From assembly GCF_016907845.1 (NCBI RefSeq), contig NZ_JAFBCS010000001.1, positions 1,550,001 through 1,614,000 on the forward strand: DNA of 64,000 nt, read 5' to 3'. Made by a program: the position numbers and the translations under genes. Of this stretch, positions 19,221-27,923 are shown in pieces. This DNA is from Arcanobacterium pluranimalium. GTDB taxonomy: Bacteria > Actinomycetota > Actinomycetes > Actinomycetales > Actinomycetaceae. The notes under the pieces were generated by a model, which ran no database searches, was not told the origin of the DNA, and was given only the letters and a program-made list of their open reading frames with translations. Position 1 is the first letter of the stretch. Every line of letters starts with the position of its first letter.

Positions 19221-20744
19221 TTAGTCTAAGTAGTCGCGAAGTACCTGTGAGCGCGATGGATGGCGCAGCTTAGACATAGTCTTCGATTCGATCTGTCGGA
19301 TACGCTCGCGCGTAACGCCATAGACTTTTCCAATCTCATCGAGAGTCTTTGGCTGACCGTCAGTGAGACCAAAGCGCATTGCAACAACTCCAGCTTCACG
19401 TTCTGAAAGTGTATCCAAAACTTGGTGAAGTTGCTCTTGCAAAAGGGTGAAACCTACTGCGTCAGCAGGCACAACAGCCTCGGAATCTTCAATGAGATCG
19501 CCAAACTCTGAGTCGCCGTCTTCACCAAGTGGCGTGTGCAAAGAAATTGGCTCACGTCCATACTTTTGCACTTCAATGACTTTATCTTCACTCATATCGA
19601 GCTCTTTGGCGAGCTCTTCAACCGTGGGTTCGCGCCCCAAATCTTGCAGCATCTGGCGCTGCACACGAGCGAGTTTATTAATAACCTCAACCATGTGAAC
19701 AGGAATACGAATCGTGCGCGCCTGATCAGCCATCGCGCGCGTAATCGCTTGACGAATCCACCAGGTGGCGTAGGTGGAGAACTTGTAGCCCTTGGCATAA
19801 TCAAATTTTTCCACTGCGCGCACTAGGCCAAGGTTTCCCTCTTGGATCAGATCCAAAAACAGCATGCCACGGCCTGTATAGCGTTTAGCAAGGGAGACGA
19901 CGAGACGCAAGTTCGCTTCCAAAAGGTGGTTCTTGGCGTTTTGCCCATCGCGAGCGATCAACACCAGCTCACGCCGATGACGAGCGTCCTCGATTTCCGT
20001 GCTATCAAGGATATGGCGCGCATAAAGACCAGCTTCGATGCGCTTCGCAAGTTCAACTTCTTGTTCAGCATTGAGGAGCGCTACTTTACCGATTTGCTTG
20101 AGGTAATCTTTGACTGAATCGGCGGTAGCACCAGCTACATGGACGCGTTGCTGCGGCTCGTCTGTATCATCTGAATCTTTCATAACGAAAGCGCCAGAAG
20201 TACTTGCCTTGGCCTTTTTCTCTACTTCACCGTCGTCGTCGATATCATCGGCAGAGCTTGCACTTGCGTCTGCGTCAAGATCCTCATCGTCAATGTCTTC
20301 GTCAAGGTCCTCGTCGTCGTCATCTTCAAGATCCTCAACGTCAATGTCTTCGTCGTCAACGATCTCGGCGTCTTCTAAAGTGTCTGGCTCTTCTGGAGTC
20401 GCAGCTGAATCGAGATCGGGATCGTCTAAATCACTATCAAGCTCGGCGTTTGCGTCAGCTTCTTCAACAGTTGTTTCTTGTTCCGCTTGAGCAGACTTTT
20501 TGGCCGTCTTTTTAGCGGACTTTTTAGTCGTTGGCGCAGCAGGCGTAGCCGTTTCGCTCCCAGAAAAAGCGATTAGCTCTTTTTTGGTCAGTGCCTTAGC
20601 TTCTTTTTCCGAGAGGTCACCTCGGTTTACCCGGTACTCCACCCATGCAGCTTTGAGAGCCGACTCAGGTGGCATCTCAATGTGCTCAGATTTTACTGAT
20701 TTTGCCGTAGTTTTCGCCTTGGACTTTGAAGTGGAAGCAGCCAC
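19221..20744 (-). CDS. rpoD: Primary RNA polymerase sigma factor (SigA/HrdB/RpoD)
   Basis: Housekeeping sigma-70 factor of 507 residues. The N-terminal 200 or so are an actinobacterial-type extension: Lys/Ala-rich, then strongly acidic (Asp/Glu runs around residues 95-165). Region 1.2 ([16 protein letters not shown]), region 2 ([26 protein letters not shown] in pieces, [14 protein letters not shown]), region 3, and region 4.2 ([19 protein letters not shown]) are all intact. The GTG start at 20742-20744 has AAAGG upstream. It ends converging with the exonuclease gene. Its -10 specificity should match the TAnnnT boxes listed elsewhere. Confidence 0.96.
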   Translation of the reverse strand: MAASTSKSKAKTTAKSVKSEHIEMPPESALKAAWVEYRVNRGDLSEKEAKALTKKELIAFSGSETATPAAPTTKKSAKKTAKKSAQAEQETTVEEADANAELDSDLDDPDLDSAATPEEPDTLEDAEIVDDEDIDVEDLEDDDDEDLDEDIDDEDLDADASASSADDIDDDGEVEKKAKASTSGAFVMKDSDDTDEPQQRVHVAGATADSVKDYLKQIGKVALLNAEQEVELAKRIEAGLYARHILDSTEIEDARHRRELVLIARDGQNAKNHLLEANLRLVVSLAKRYTGRGMLFLDLIQEGNLGLVRAVEKFDYAKGYKFSTYATWWIRQAITRAMADQARTIRIPVHMVEVINKLARVQRQMLQDLGREPTVEELAKELDMSEDKVIEVQKYGREPISLHTPLGEDGDSEFGDLIEDSEAVVPADAVGFTLLQEQLHQVLDTLSEREAGVVAMRFGLTDGQPKTLDEIGKVYGVTRERIRQIESKTMSKLRHPSRSQVLRDYLD

Positions 20745-20877
20745 GTGTGACCTTTCGAACTTGATCTATTGCTGAGAATCCAGCTGCACTATTATAACGT
20801 GCAAATTGTGCGGCGTCCTAACTGAGCCACACCTGTATAACAATCACATTGCTATTTTTATTCCGATATCGTTACTA

Positions 20878-21282
20878 TCATTCGCGCCGATTGTTATCTG
20901 ATGGGCGAAGTACCAGTATAGAACATGGAACTTCCAAGAGGATGCGCTGAATCTGCGATCCGAGCTGTACTTTCTCTTGTGATGCTTTCGACTTTAGATT
21001 CACGATGACGACGTCGGTGCCCGAGTTTTCAACGACACTCGCCATTTTTTCTACAACGTCAGAATCGTTGAGCACCGATTCTATATAAAAATCGACGCCC
21101 GACGCGCGTAATTTTTGCGTCAATTCTTCAGTCTTGGCTCCGATGTATTCCTCGTCGCAACTTAAAGCCGAAAAATCTAAGAAAACATGTAACTGCTGCT
21201 CATGTGTACAGGAGTACTCGATTCCAGAATTGACCGCTTCACACTCGATATGTGAAGCACGGACAGGTACCAATACAGTCAT
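20878..21282 (-). CDS. Universal stress protein domain protein with degenerate nucleotide loop
   Basis: A single UspA-like domain of 134 residues (MTVLVPVRAS at the start, IQRILLEVPCSILVLRP at the end). The usual G-x2-G-x9-G(S/T) ATP loop is only partly kept: in NLKSKASQEKVQLGS the first two glycines are missing. It may therefore not bind ATP. The frame is open upstream to 21336, but the ATG at 21280-21282 has GAGAGG upstream and begins exactly at the domain. It lies between rpoD and the DUF4192 gene. Confidence 0.75.
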   Translation of the reverse strand: MTVLVPVRASHIECEAVNSGIEYSCTHEQQLHVFLDFSALSCDEEYIGAKTEELTQKLRASGVDFYIESVLNDSDVVEKMASVVENSGTDVVIVNLKSKASQEKVQLGSQIQRILLEVPCSILVLRPSDNNRRE

Positions 21283-21374
21283 TTTCCAGCCTCTCTTTGT
21301 GAGTACGTAATACACATCAATATCGCCGTTTAACAAAAGGCTACCATTTCATACAGGTCAAATACCTAATATGC

Positions 21375-22664
21375 TCAGACCCAGGGCGGAGGAAGCCTCA
21401 CTTTCATCGCATAGTCCACAAGCTGCGCGAGGGAATACGAAGGGTCGCGCAATAATGCCGTATATGAAGTGATATAGGCCGAAGAGCCATTTCCCATCCA
21501 CCAGTGTAAATAAGACATCACTGCGAGCGCTGCCACGTCGTCGGCAGGAGAAATTGAATCAAGGAATTTGAGCAAATCGATGATTCTATACACGCGAGCA
21601 GGAACTGGCCTCGATTGCACTGCGCTACTGAGCAAATCTGGCAGCTGCTCACCATTAACCTGCGAAAATGAGCGGTGCTGTGCGTCTACCGCAAAGATAA
21701 TAAGGCGATCCCTGATTGGAATATGACGCAGCGAAGCTATTAATTGCGCAAGAATATGCGGTTTTAGAAATTGTGGGAGCTGTGCTATTTGGCGATCGCT
21801 ATTCAATACCTCAGACAACACCTGTGACCAGAGCTCGTCGATACTACAGCTGCTATCGTTTGCTTCGTCGCAATCCTCTTCGCATTCTTCATCGTAGCCA
21901 TCTTTATCTAATTTACTGCCGTGATGCCTGGAATCTAGTTGCTCTTTTACTGCACGACTAATGTGCTGATGCGTCACACCCAACCCACCGCACCCAGTAG
22001 AATCGGCAATCTCGCCCGCGTCACCGCAACAGTCGCTCATCTCTCCCAGCTCAGTGCCAAGCATGCAACCGTAATAAATCAATTCAGCACTCAATTGCGA
22101 ATCATTGAAATCCTCATATGAGTGTAAAGAGTTGGTGGCATTGAGCTCATTTAGCTCATCACAGCAAGGATCAAAATTGGAGACTGCTATTTCTTCGCAG
22201 TCAACCCAATTCTGATAGTCGGTGAGGAATGTTCCAACGCTACCGTCCACGCCGTCGTATTCGAACTGCTCACGAATACTGCACGCCAGTGCCATCATAT
22301 ACGCTGTTGCACGCGTATCTTTGACCATCGTTTCCAGATCTTCACCAAACCAACACACGGCCACAGCATCGGATCGGTATTCAGTTATTAATTCAAGTGC
22401 TTCAGCGCGCACGGAATCGTTGAGAGTCTCTTCAACTATTTTTAGAACAAGCATTGGCCCTAACGGACTGCCGCTATCACTCAGATGGTTAGCGTCTCCA
22501 AACGAGTCGATACGTGCTTGTTCTCCTCCACGGTTCGTTTCAACAACGTCCGTATGCGAGGTTAAACAGCAGATCACAAGACAATTGCGCGGACGGCGTC
22601 CGAGCGCGTAGGGAATGAAAAGTAGCGATTGCGCTAATGTATCAAGATGAAGTGTAGTTTCCAT
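21375..22664 (-). CDS. DUF4192 protein with a cysteine-rich acidic insertion
   Basis: Actinobacterial DUF4192 family protein of unknown function. The conserved N-terminal pattern LAQSLLFIPYALGRRPRNCLVI begins a few residues after the ATG at 22662-22664. The C-terminal half (IPIRDRLIIFAVD, ALAVMSYLHWWMGNGSSAY) also fits the family. The frame is open to 22808, but a start there would overlap the divergent idsA gene by 30 bases and add a non-conserved leader, so the later ATG is preferred without ribosome-site support. The middle (about 21845-22205) is acidic and has ten cysteines, unlike the rest of the protein. Confidence 0.72.
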   Translation of the reverse strand: METTLHLDTLAQSLLFIPYALGRRPRNCLVICCLTSHTDVVETNRGGEQARIDSFGDANHLSDSGSPLGPMLVLKIVEETLNDSVRAEALELITEYRSDAVAVCWFGEDLETMVKDTRATAYMMALACSIREQFEYDGVDGSVGTFLTDYQNWVDCEEIAVSNFDPCCDELNELNATNSLHSYEDFNDSQLSAELIYYGCMLGTELGEMSDCCGDAGEIADSTGCGGLGVTHQHISRAVKEQLDSRHHGSKLDKDGYDEECEEDCDEANDSSCSIDELWSQVLSEVLNSDRQIAQLPQFLKPHILAQLIASLRHIPIRDRLIIFAVDAQHRSFSQVNGEQLPDLLSSAVQSRPVPARVYRIIDLLKFLDSISPADDVAALAVMSYLHWWMGNGSSAYITSYTALLRDPSYSLAQLVDYAMKVRLPPPWV

Positions 22665-22766
22665 ATCTAAAGACTGCCGAGAATTCTCGACGCTGTCGTG
22701 CACATGATGCGACTCTGTGGAAAGCACTGACGTTTCGTGAGAGTGTGGACATCTGCTTCCATCAGT

Positions 22767-22772
22767 TAGGCT
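22767..22772 (+). promoter_or_regulatory. -10 box of a probable leaderless promoter (idsA)
   Basis: TAGGCT six bases before the ATG at 22779; no Shine-Dalgarno precedes that start codon. Confidence 0.55.
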
Positions 22773-22778
22773 AGTACT

Positions 22779-23852
22779 ATGCAGTTTGATCTCAAGGGTT
22801 TGCGTCATGATGTGACGCTGTGTATGGAAAACGAACTCAACACAGTATTATGGCCGACGACGGATGGTTCTTCCGAGCAATACGCCCAGTTCACTGCCCC
22901 ATTACGAGATTTTATTTCCTCGGGTAAGCGCACCCGCGCCGCTTTTCTCGCTGCGGGATGGGAAACGCTACACCCCTCATGTCAAGGCGAATCTCTACCC
23001 ATTCTCGCAGGTAGTGCCGTAGAGTTTTTCCAAGCAGCAGCCTTGGTTCACGACGATATTATCGATAACGCGGTATCGAGGCGCGGCTTTGACGCTATTC
23101 ATATTAGTTTCGCCAAACGCCACCAAACCGAATCTTTCACTGGTAATTCCACCCATTATGGGATCAGCTCAGGCATTTTGCTCGGCGATTTTCTCGCATC
23201 GATCAGTTCGCACACCTTCGAGAAAGCTGAAGCAGTTTCCCCTGAAGCCCATGCTCAAGCTCGTGCACTGTTCCACGCGATGACGGCCGAAGTCGCCTTT
23301 GGGCAATTCCTTGACAACCGTGCCCAGTACACTCCTCTTTCTTCTGATCCGCAAGCGCATGTCAACGAGGCTTTCGCCGTATTGCTTCACAAATCTGCAC
23401 GCTATTCAGTTGAGGTCCCCCTGTTGATTGGAGCTACTTTAGCAGGTGGCGACGACGCACACCGCTCTGTTTTATCGGCGATTGGGCGACCATTGGGGCA
23501 GGCTTTCCAGCTTCGCGACGACGTACTCGGTGTTTTTGGTGACTCGCGTGTGACTGGAAAGCCATCAGGTGGAGATTTGATTGAAGGAAAGCGCACAGTT
23601 TTGCTCGGTTTAACGCTACAACGCGCCAACCCGATTCAATTACAGACCTTACAATCCTTGATTGGGCAGGATATGGATTCAGAGCAGGTGGATACTGTGC
23701 GTCAAATTATCACTGAATCCGGCGCGTTTGCCCAGCACGATGAGCTTATCCGTGAGCGTGAAAACTTGGCATATGAAGAGCTGGAACGTACAGGTTTACA
23801 CAGCCACCTGCTTGTTGCTCTTCTCGAAGAACTCGCGAATCGGATCGCCTAA
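22779..23852 (+). CDS. idsA: Trans-polyprenyl diphosphate synthase (IdsA-like)
   Basis: Chain-elongating prenyltransferase (geranylgeranyl or longer diphosphates) using products of the DXP pathway. The 357-residue protein has the first Asp-rich motif in LVHDDIIDNAVSRRG and the second in QLRDDVLGVFGD, plus GKRTRAAF near residue 50. Chain length cannot be read with confidence. The ATG at 22779 lacks a ribosome binding site and has TAGGCT six bases upstream. The order idsA, Rv2175c-like, PASTA kinase, DAHP synthase parallels M. tuberculosis Rv2173-Rv2178c. Confidence 0.9.
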   Translation: MQFDLKGLRHDVTLCMENELNTVLWPTTDGSSEQYAQFTAPLRDFISSGKRTRAAFLAAGWETLHPSCQGESLPILAGSAVEFFQAAALVHDDIIDNAVSRRGFDAIHISFAKRHQTESFTGNSTHYGISSGILLGDFLASISSHTFEKAEAVSPEAHAQARALFHAMTAEVAFGQFLDNRAQYTPLSSDPQAHVNEAFAVLLHKSARYSVEVPLLIGATLAGGDDAHRSVLSAIGRPLGQAFQLRDDVLGVFGDSRVTGKPSGGDLIEGKRTVLLGLTLQRANPIQLQTLQSLIGQDMDSEQVDTVRQIITESGAFAQHDELIRERENLAYEELERTGLHSHLLVALLEELANRIA

Positions 23853-23866
23853 GCCGCAGTCTTGAT

Positions 23867-23894
23867 TTAAGACGCCGCATGCTTAAGACGCCGC
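23867..23894. repeat. Direct repeat in the idsA/Rv2175c convergent gap
   Basis: TTAAGACGCCGC occurs at 23867-23878 and 23883-23894, 16 bases apart. No function evident. Confidence 0.5.
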
Positions 23895-23940
23895 TAACGC
23901 GTCAGTACTTTTGGACGAGTTGTCAGTATTCTCGGAAAAG

Positions 23941-24300
23941 TTAAAAGACGAGACCAGTAATCACGCGGCGAACTGCATGCACATTACCGCTGCGTAAACA
24001 TTCAAGAGGCGTCTTTTCCAGTTCCGGTTCGACTCTCAGTAACCAATCCATCGCTTCATCGTCAGAAAAACCAGCATCAGCTAAGGAAATTAACGTTCCG
24101 CGCAAGGATTTCAGCGGCTGAGCAATGCCTTCGTTAATAACAATCTGATCTGGGTGGATCGCTAGCGCATTGTTTGATCCGCGCCGCACAGCTAAAAGCT
24201 TTTTCTCTGCCAGCAGTGAACGAACATCTCGCTGGCGAACAGATAGGAGGTCAGCAACCTCAGGAATTGAGAGCCATTGTGGATCGTGAGTATTATTCAT
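23941..24300 (-). CDS. Rv2175c-family DNA-binding protein
   Basis: A 119-residue protein with an excisionase/MerR-like winged helix-turn-helix: [26 protein letters not shown] near the N-terminus (here in shortened form), then [19 protein letters not shown]. The family type Rv2175c binds DNA and is a substrate of the kinase PknL. The gene lies 1.4 kb from a PknL-like kinase gene, which supports the same partnership. The ATG at 24298-24300 has TAAAAT seven bases upstream and GGAGG about 12 bases upstream; open frame further upstream is ignored. It is divergent from the lytic transglycosylase gene. Confidence 0.85.
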   Translation of the reverse strand: MNNTHDPQWLSIPEVADLLSVRQRDVRSLLAEKKLLAVRRGSNNALAIHPDQIVINEGIAQPLKSLRGTLISLADAGFSDDEAMDWLLRVEPELEKTPLECLRSGNVHAVRRVITGLVF

Positions 24301-24307
24301 CGCTTCT

Positions 24308-24313
24308 ATTTTA
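24308..24313 (-). promoter_or_regulatory. -10 box candidate (Rv2175c-like gene)
   Basis: TAAAAT on the minus strand, seven bases before the ATG at 24300. It could give a leaderless transcript, although GGAGG further upstream is an alternative signal. Confidence 0.4.
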
Positions 24314-24369
24314 CCTCCAACAAAACACAATAAGTTGAAGACACGCACATGTTCAACTATCATCACATC

Positions 24370-24407
24370 TGTAACATCAATCTACAAATTGCTCATTTGT
24401 AACATCA
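24370..24407 (+). promoter_or_regulatory. Direct repeat TGTAACATCA upstream of the lytic transglycosylase
   Basis: TGTAACATCA occurs at 24370-24379 and 24398-24407, 28 bases apart, between the divergent Rv2175c-like and transglycosylase genes. GTAACA half-sites in direct orientation resemble reported MtrA boxes of actinobacterial cell-wall genes; that link is inference. Confidence 0.4.
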
Positions 24408-24451
24408 GTACCATATCAATGCTCTTGAGTAATTTTCTCGGAGGTAAACCG

Positions 24452-25561
24452 GTGACGAAAAAACCTACAAAGGCAACGGGAACAGCGCTTGCAGCCGCAA
24501 CAGTCATGGGACTCGTGCTGCCAACTGCTACAACCAGCCCTGCTCAAGCAGCAACATTTGAGAATTCCTCACTTGTTTATGGCAATGTAGCTTTGCGCCC
24601 TGCAAAACCATCAGTACAACCACAATCCACTCCGCAAACCGCCACTTACCAAGTGCAACGCGGAGATTCCGTGTGGCGAATAGCGAAAAAATTCAACACA
24701 TCCATGCAAGCCATTATTAGCGCAAATGGACTCAGCGCAAATGGAGCAATTTATCCAGGTCAGCGTTTGATGGTGCCCTCTGCCCAGGCACCAACCCAGT
24801 CAGTGGCGCCTGCAGCAAATCAGAGCACACAAGTTCAGGCTGCTGCAGGTAGCTACACAGTCCAGCGCGGCGATACCCTTTCGGCTATCGCAAAGCGTCA
24901 TGGCAGCTCCGTCAGTGCATTGGCCTCGCTGAACCGGATCTCGAATCCATCTAGAATTTATGTTGGTCAGCAGCTTCGCATTCCAGGAGCTACGCAAGCA
25001 CAAGCAGCCCCTGCGCCATCATCGGTACCAGCACTGCGCGCCGTCGCACCTGCTACTCCAGCTCCTGCGCAGAAACAGCTGGTCACCAACAACTTCCCAG
25101 GCTACACCTATTCCAACGCTACCGTAGCTGCGGCAAATGCGAACAAGAATCTGCTTGTCAACTCAAACGTGCCGAGCAAAGCACAAATCCAGCAGATGGT
25201 AATCCAGACGGCGCGCGAAATGGGCGTCGATCCACGTCTGGCATTAGCACACGCATATGTTGAGTCTGGATTTGATGCCCGCGCAGTATCCCCTGCTAAT
25301 GCAGTTGGTACTATGCAGGTGATCCCCAGCGCCGGGCAATGGGCATCTCAGCTCGTTGGCCGACCACTCAACCTCCTTGATCCACAAGATAACATCGTTG
25401 CCGGCGTCGCCATCATTCGCTGGCTACAGCGCAACGCGAGCTCTTTCGAACAAGGAGTTGCAGGCTACTACCAAGGACTCGGTGGCGTGCGCAAATACGG
25501 CATGCGCCCAGATACCGTGCGCTACGTAGCTAAAATCAAGTCCGCGATGGGGCGCTTCTAA
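24452..25561 (+). CDS. Secreted LysM-domain lytic transglycosylase
   Basis: Cell-wall hydrolase of 369 residues. The N-terminus has a basic/hydrophobic signal peptide ending near SPAQA-ATF. Two LysM peptidoglycan-binding domains follow (about residues 66-110 and 136-179, each with Y-x-VQRGD) joined by Ala/Pro/Gln linkers. The C-terminal SLT domain (about 247-369) has the catalytic Glu271 in AYVESGFD and the family [10 protein letters not shown] and VAGYYQGLG. The GTG at 24452 is preceded by GGAGG at seven bases; the open frame upstream to 24335 is not needed. Two TGTAACATCA direct repeats lie in its upstream region. Confidence 0.9.
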   Translation: MTKKPTKATGTALAAATVMGLVLPTATTSPAQAATFENSSLVYGNVALRPAKPSVQPQSTPQTATYQVQRGDSVWRIAKKFNTSMQAIISANGLSANGAIYPGQRLMVPSAQAPTQSVAPAANQSTQVQAAAGSYTVQRGDTLSAIAKRHGSSVSALASLNRISNPSRIYVGQQLRIPGATQAQAAPAPSSVPALRAVAPATPAPAQKQLVTNNFPGYTYSNATVAAANANKNLLVNSNVPSKAQIQQMVIQTAREMGVDPRLALAHAYVESGFDARAVSPANAVGTMQVIPSAGQWASQLVGRPLNLLDPQDNIVAGVAIIRWLQRNASSFEQGVAGYYQGLGGVRKYGMRPDTVRYVAKIKSAMGRF

Positions 25562-25634
25562 TAGCATTACATTGCGGGCTGCTAAGTTACTCTGCGAATC
25601 ATTGCTACACTTACACTAGCAATTTCGACACACG

Positions 25635-25660
25635 AGCCGGTCGCGATTATGCGACCGGCT
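25635..25660 (+). terminator. Hairpin after the lytic transglycosylase gene
   Basis: A perfect 10-bp stem (AGCCGGTCGC with GCGACCGGCT) around GATTAT, followed by TCGTT. It contains an ATG that could be mistaken for the start of the kinase gene. Confidence 0.65.
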
Positions 25661-25668
25661 TCGTTAGA

Positions 25669-25674
25669 TAGGCT
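25669..25674 (+). promoter_or_regulatory. -10 box of a probable leaderless promoter (PASTA kinase)
   Basis: TAGGCT seven bases before the GTG at 25682, the same hexamer as at idsA. Confidence 0.5.
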
Positions 25675-25681
25675 TAATCTT

Positions 25682-27769
25682 GTGAATGTTCCTGATCCAA
25701 TACTCGGTATGGTCATAGAAGACCGCTACGTGATTCAAGCACGCCTCGCCCGCGGCGGCATGGCGAGCGTCTATCGCGCCACCGATTCACGACTTGGCCG
25801 AGATGTTGCCATCAAATTCATTCATCCCCACCTTGCTGAACAAGATGCGCTGACCCAGCGTTTCATCAAAGAAGCGCGCTCAGCAGCAAGCCTGTATTCG
25901 CCGCACATCGTTGCGGTCTACGACCAAGGTGTAGCTAATCTTCCCGATGGTGCGCGCGCATATCTGGTGATGGAACTCGTACCTGGCCCGAACCTGCGCA
26001 GGCAATTTAATGAATTGGGATCTTTTACCCTCGGTCAAGCTTTCGATATCGCCAAGCAGATCCTGGTAGCACTCAGCGTCGCTCATGGAAAAGGGATTAT
26101 CCACCGCGATGTGAAGCCAGAAAATATCTTGCTCAGTGATTCCTTTGACCACGCCCAGTCACTCGGTACAAACACAGTCACAGCAAAAGTTGGAGATTTT
26201 GGCTTAGCGAAAGCCGTTACTGATTCTAGCAGCGCACACACTACGTCAATGCTGGGAACGGTGGGTTATGTCGCTCCTGAGATCGTCTCACACGGAAAAA
26301 TTGGCCCGGCCTCGGATATTTATTCCGTTGGTATCATGCTCTACGAGCTGATAGCTGGGCATTTGCCTTTTACGGGAACTTCCCCACTGTCAATTGCGTA
26401 CTCGCACGTTAACGATCCAGTACCGCGCTTGAATGAGCATGCGGAGTGGATTCCCATCACAGTTGATTCACTCATCTCTTTATTTACAGCTAAAGATCCA
26501 CACAAACGCCCCCAAACCGGGCAGGCTGCGCTTGACGCGCTAACGGACGTCTACGAATCTATCCCACAAGAGCTGCTTATCCGGCGAATTCCCATTTTTC
26601 CGGTACCAAAAGACGCAGCTAATGACGAACCACAGGCGCCAACCTCAGCACGCACGGCCCTTTTTGATGCAACTCAAGTTGTATCTCCAGACGCCGGTGC
26701 CAAGAGTTTAGCACAACACGAGCCTCTCGCAGCTACCGGGCTGCTCCCTGCCGAGTTCGCGCCAAGCGTCGGCGCTAGCGCAAGCCTTGGTGCTGATGTG
26801 AGCGTTGATGCTGGCGCAAGTGCCCATTCGGTCGCTAATTCGGTCGAGGTAGCCGCCGCTCCGCCATCTTCGCCTAAGAAGCGCCGACGCCGGTGGCCAA
26901 TTTTTCTTGGACTTTTCGTTCTCCTCGCCAGCTGTTTAGGATTCGGCGTACATTGGTGGTTCAGCTCAGGCCCAGGACTTCGCGTTGAAGTCATCAATGT
27001 GACCGGGCAACCTGAACAAACGGCTATTGATAATCTCAAAAAAGCAGGGTTTTCAGTTAAAACAACTCATGCTTTCTCAGATACAGTTCCGAAAGGAACG
27101 ACCATTGCCACCGATCCAAAGGCCGGAGCGAAGATCCATCCGTCTACTGCAGTAACTTTGCTTATTTCCGATGGCATCGAAATGCTCACCGTGCCAAACG
27201 TCGTCGCTCAACCTCAAGCACAGGCAGAAGAAGCACTGAGAAACGCTCGTTTTGCACCAAAAGTGACCCACGCTTGGTCAGACACGGTCGAAAAAGGAAA
27301 GGTCGTCTCCCAGGAACCGGCAGCGGGAGATTCAGTTCCACACGACTCGGAAGTGAAAATTGCAATTTCACAGGGACGTGAACCTGTGAAAGTTCCTAAT
27401 GTGGTTGGTAAAGACTCTGCACAAGCTCAAGATCTACTGGCAAAAGCTGGCTTGAAAGCAAGTGCCTCCGAAGAATACTCCAACACCGTTCCAAAAGGGC
27501 AAGTGATCAGCCAAGACCCGAACGAGGGCACAAGTTTATATCGAAACGATACGGTTAAGCTCGTGATCTCAAAAGGTCCGCAGCTTGTTCAAGTGCCAGA
27601 TGTGTTTGGAAAGCAAGAAAAAGAAGCCATCACAATATTGAAAAATGCTGGCTTCCAGGTTGAAGTTGAACGGATTCTTTTCGGCGTCTTTGGCACCGTC
27701 CGTGCCCAAAATCCAGGCGCAGGTGAAATGGTACTTCCCGGCTCAACGATCAAACTTAAGGTGGTCTAA
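25682..27769 (+). CDS. pknL: PASTA-domain Ser/Thr protein kinase (PknL-like)
   Basis: Membrane receptor kinase sensing cell-wall fragments. The 695-residue protein has a Hanks-type kinase domain (about 10-275) with LARGGMASVYRA, VAIKF, HRDVKPENILL, KVGDFGLAK and GTVGYVAPE, an Ala-rich linker, a basic stop-transfer patch KKRRRRWP, one membrane helix (about 404-430), and four extracellular PASTA repeats (about 435-695). I start it at GTG 25682: an in-frame ATG at 25649 lies in the loop and stem of a terminator hairpin, while the GTG has TAGGCT seven bases upstream. Location near the Rv2175c-like gene and DAHP synthase gene supports PknL as the orthologue. Confidence 0.9.
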   Translation: MNVPDPILGMVIEDRYVIQARLARGGMASVYRATDSRLGRDVAIKFIHPHLAEQDALTQRFIKEARSAASLYSPHIVAVYDQGVANLPDGARAYLVMELVPGPNLRRQFNELGSFTLGQAFDIAKQILVALSVAHGKGIIHRDVKPENILLSDSFDHAQSLGTNTVTAKVGDFGLAKAVTDSSSAHTTSMLGTVGYVAPEIVSHGKIGPASDIYSVGIMLYELIAGHLPFTGTSPLSIAYSHVNDPVPRLNEHAEWIPITVDSLISLFTAKDPHKRPQTGQAALDALTDVYESIPQELLIRRIPIFPVPKDAANDEPQAPTSARTALFDATQVVSPDAGAKSLAQHEPLAATGLLPAEFAPSVGASASLGADVSVDAGASAHSVANSVEVAAAPPSSPKKRRRRWPIFLGLFVLLASCLGFGVHWWFSSGPGLRVEVINVTGQPEQTAIDNLKKAGFSVKTTHAFSDTVPKGTTIATDPKAGAKIHPSTAVTLLISDGIEMLTVPNVVAQPQAQAEEALRNARFAPKVTHAWSDTVEKGKVVSQEPAAGDSVPHDSEVKIAISQGREPVKVPNVVGKDSAQAQDLLAKAGLKASASEEYSNTVPKGQVISQDPNEGTSLYRNDTVKLVISKGPQLVQVPDVFGKQEKEAITILKNAGFQVEVERILFGVFGTVRAQNPGAGEMVLPGSTIKLKVV

Positions 27770-27923
27770 CACAGCCGTAGCGTTATGTGCCGTGCCCACT
27801 GCTTGCGCTGCCGTGAACGTCGTCTGTTTTCCACATTCCCCGTAGCTGCGTACACGCCAGAATTTTCAGGTGACTACGCGAGGTATGCGAGAATGAGGAA
27901 CTTTCTGCGCAACTACTCAAAAT

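Noticed and set aside
20110-20490. Ser-rich 126-codon frame antisense to the acidic part of rpoD
   Set aside because: Produced by the repeated Asp/Glu codons on the opposite strand.
22665-22808. N-terminal extension of the DUF4192 gene
   Set aside because: Overlaps the divergent idsA start and is not part of the domain; cannot be fully excluded.
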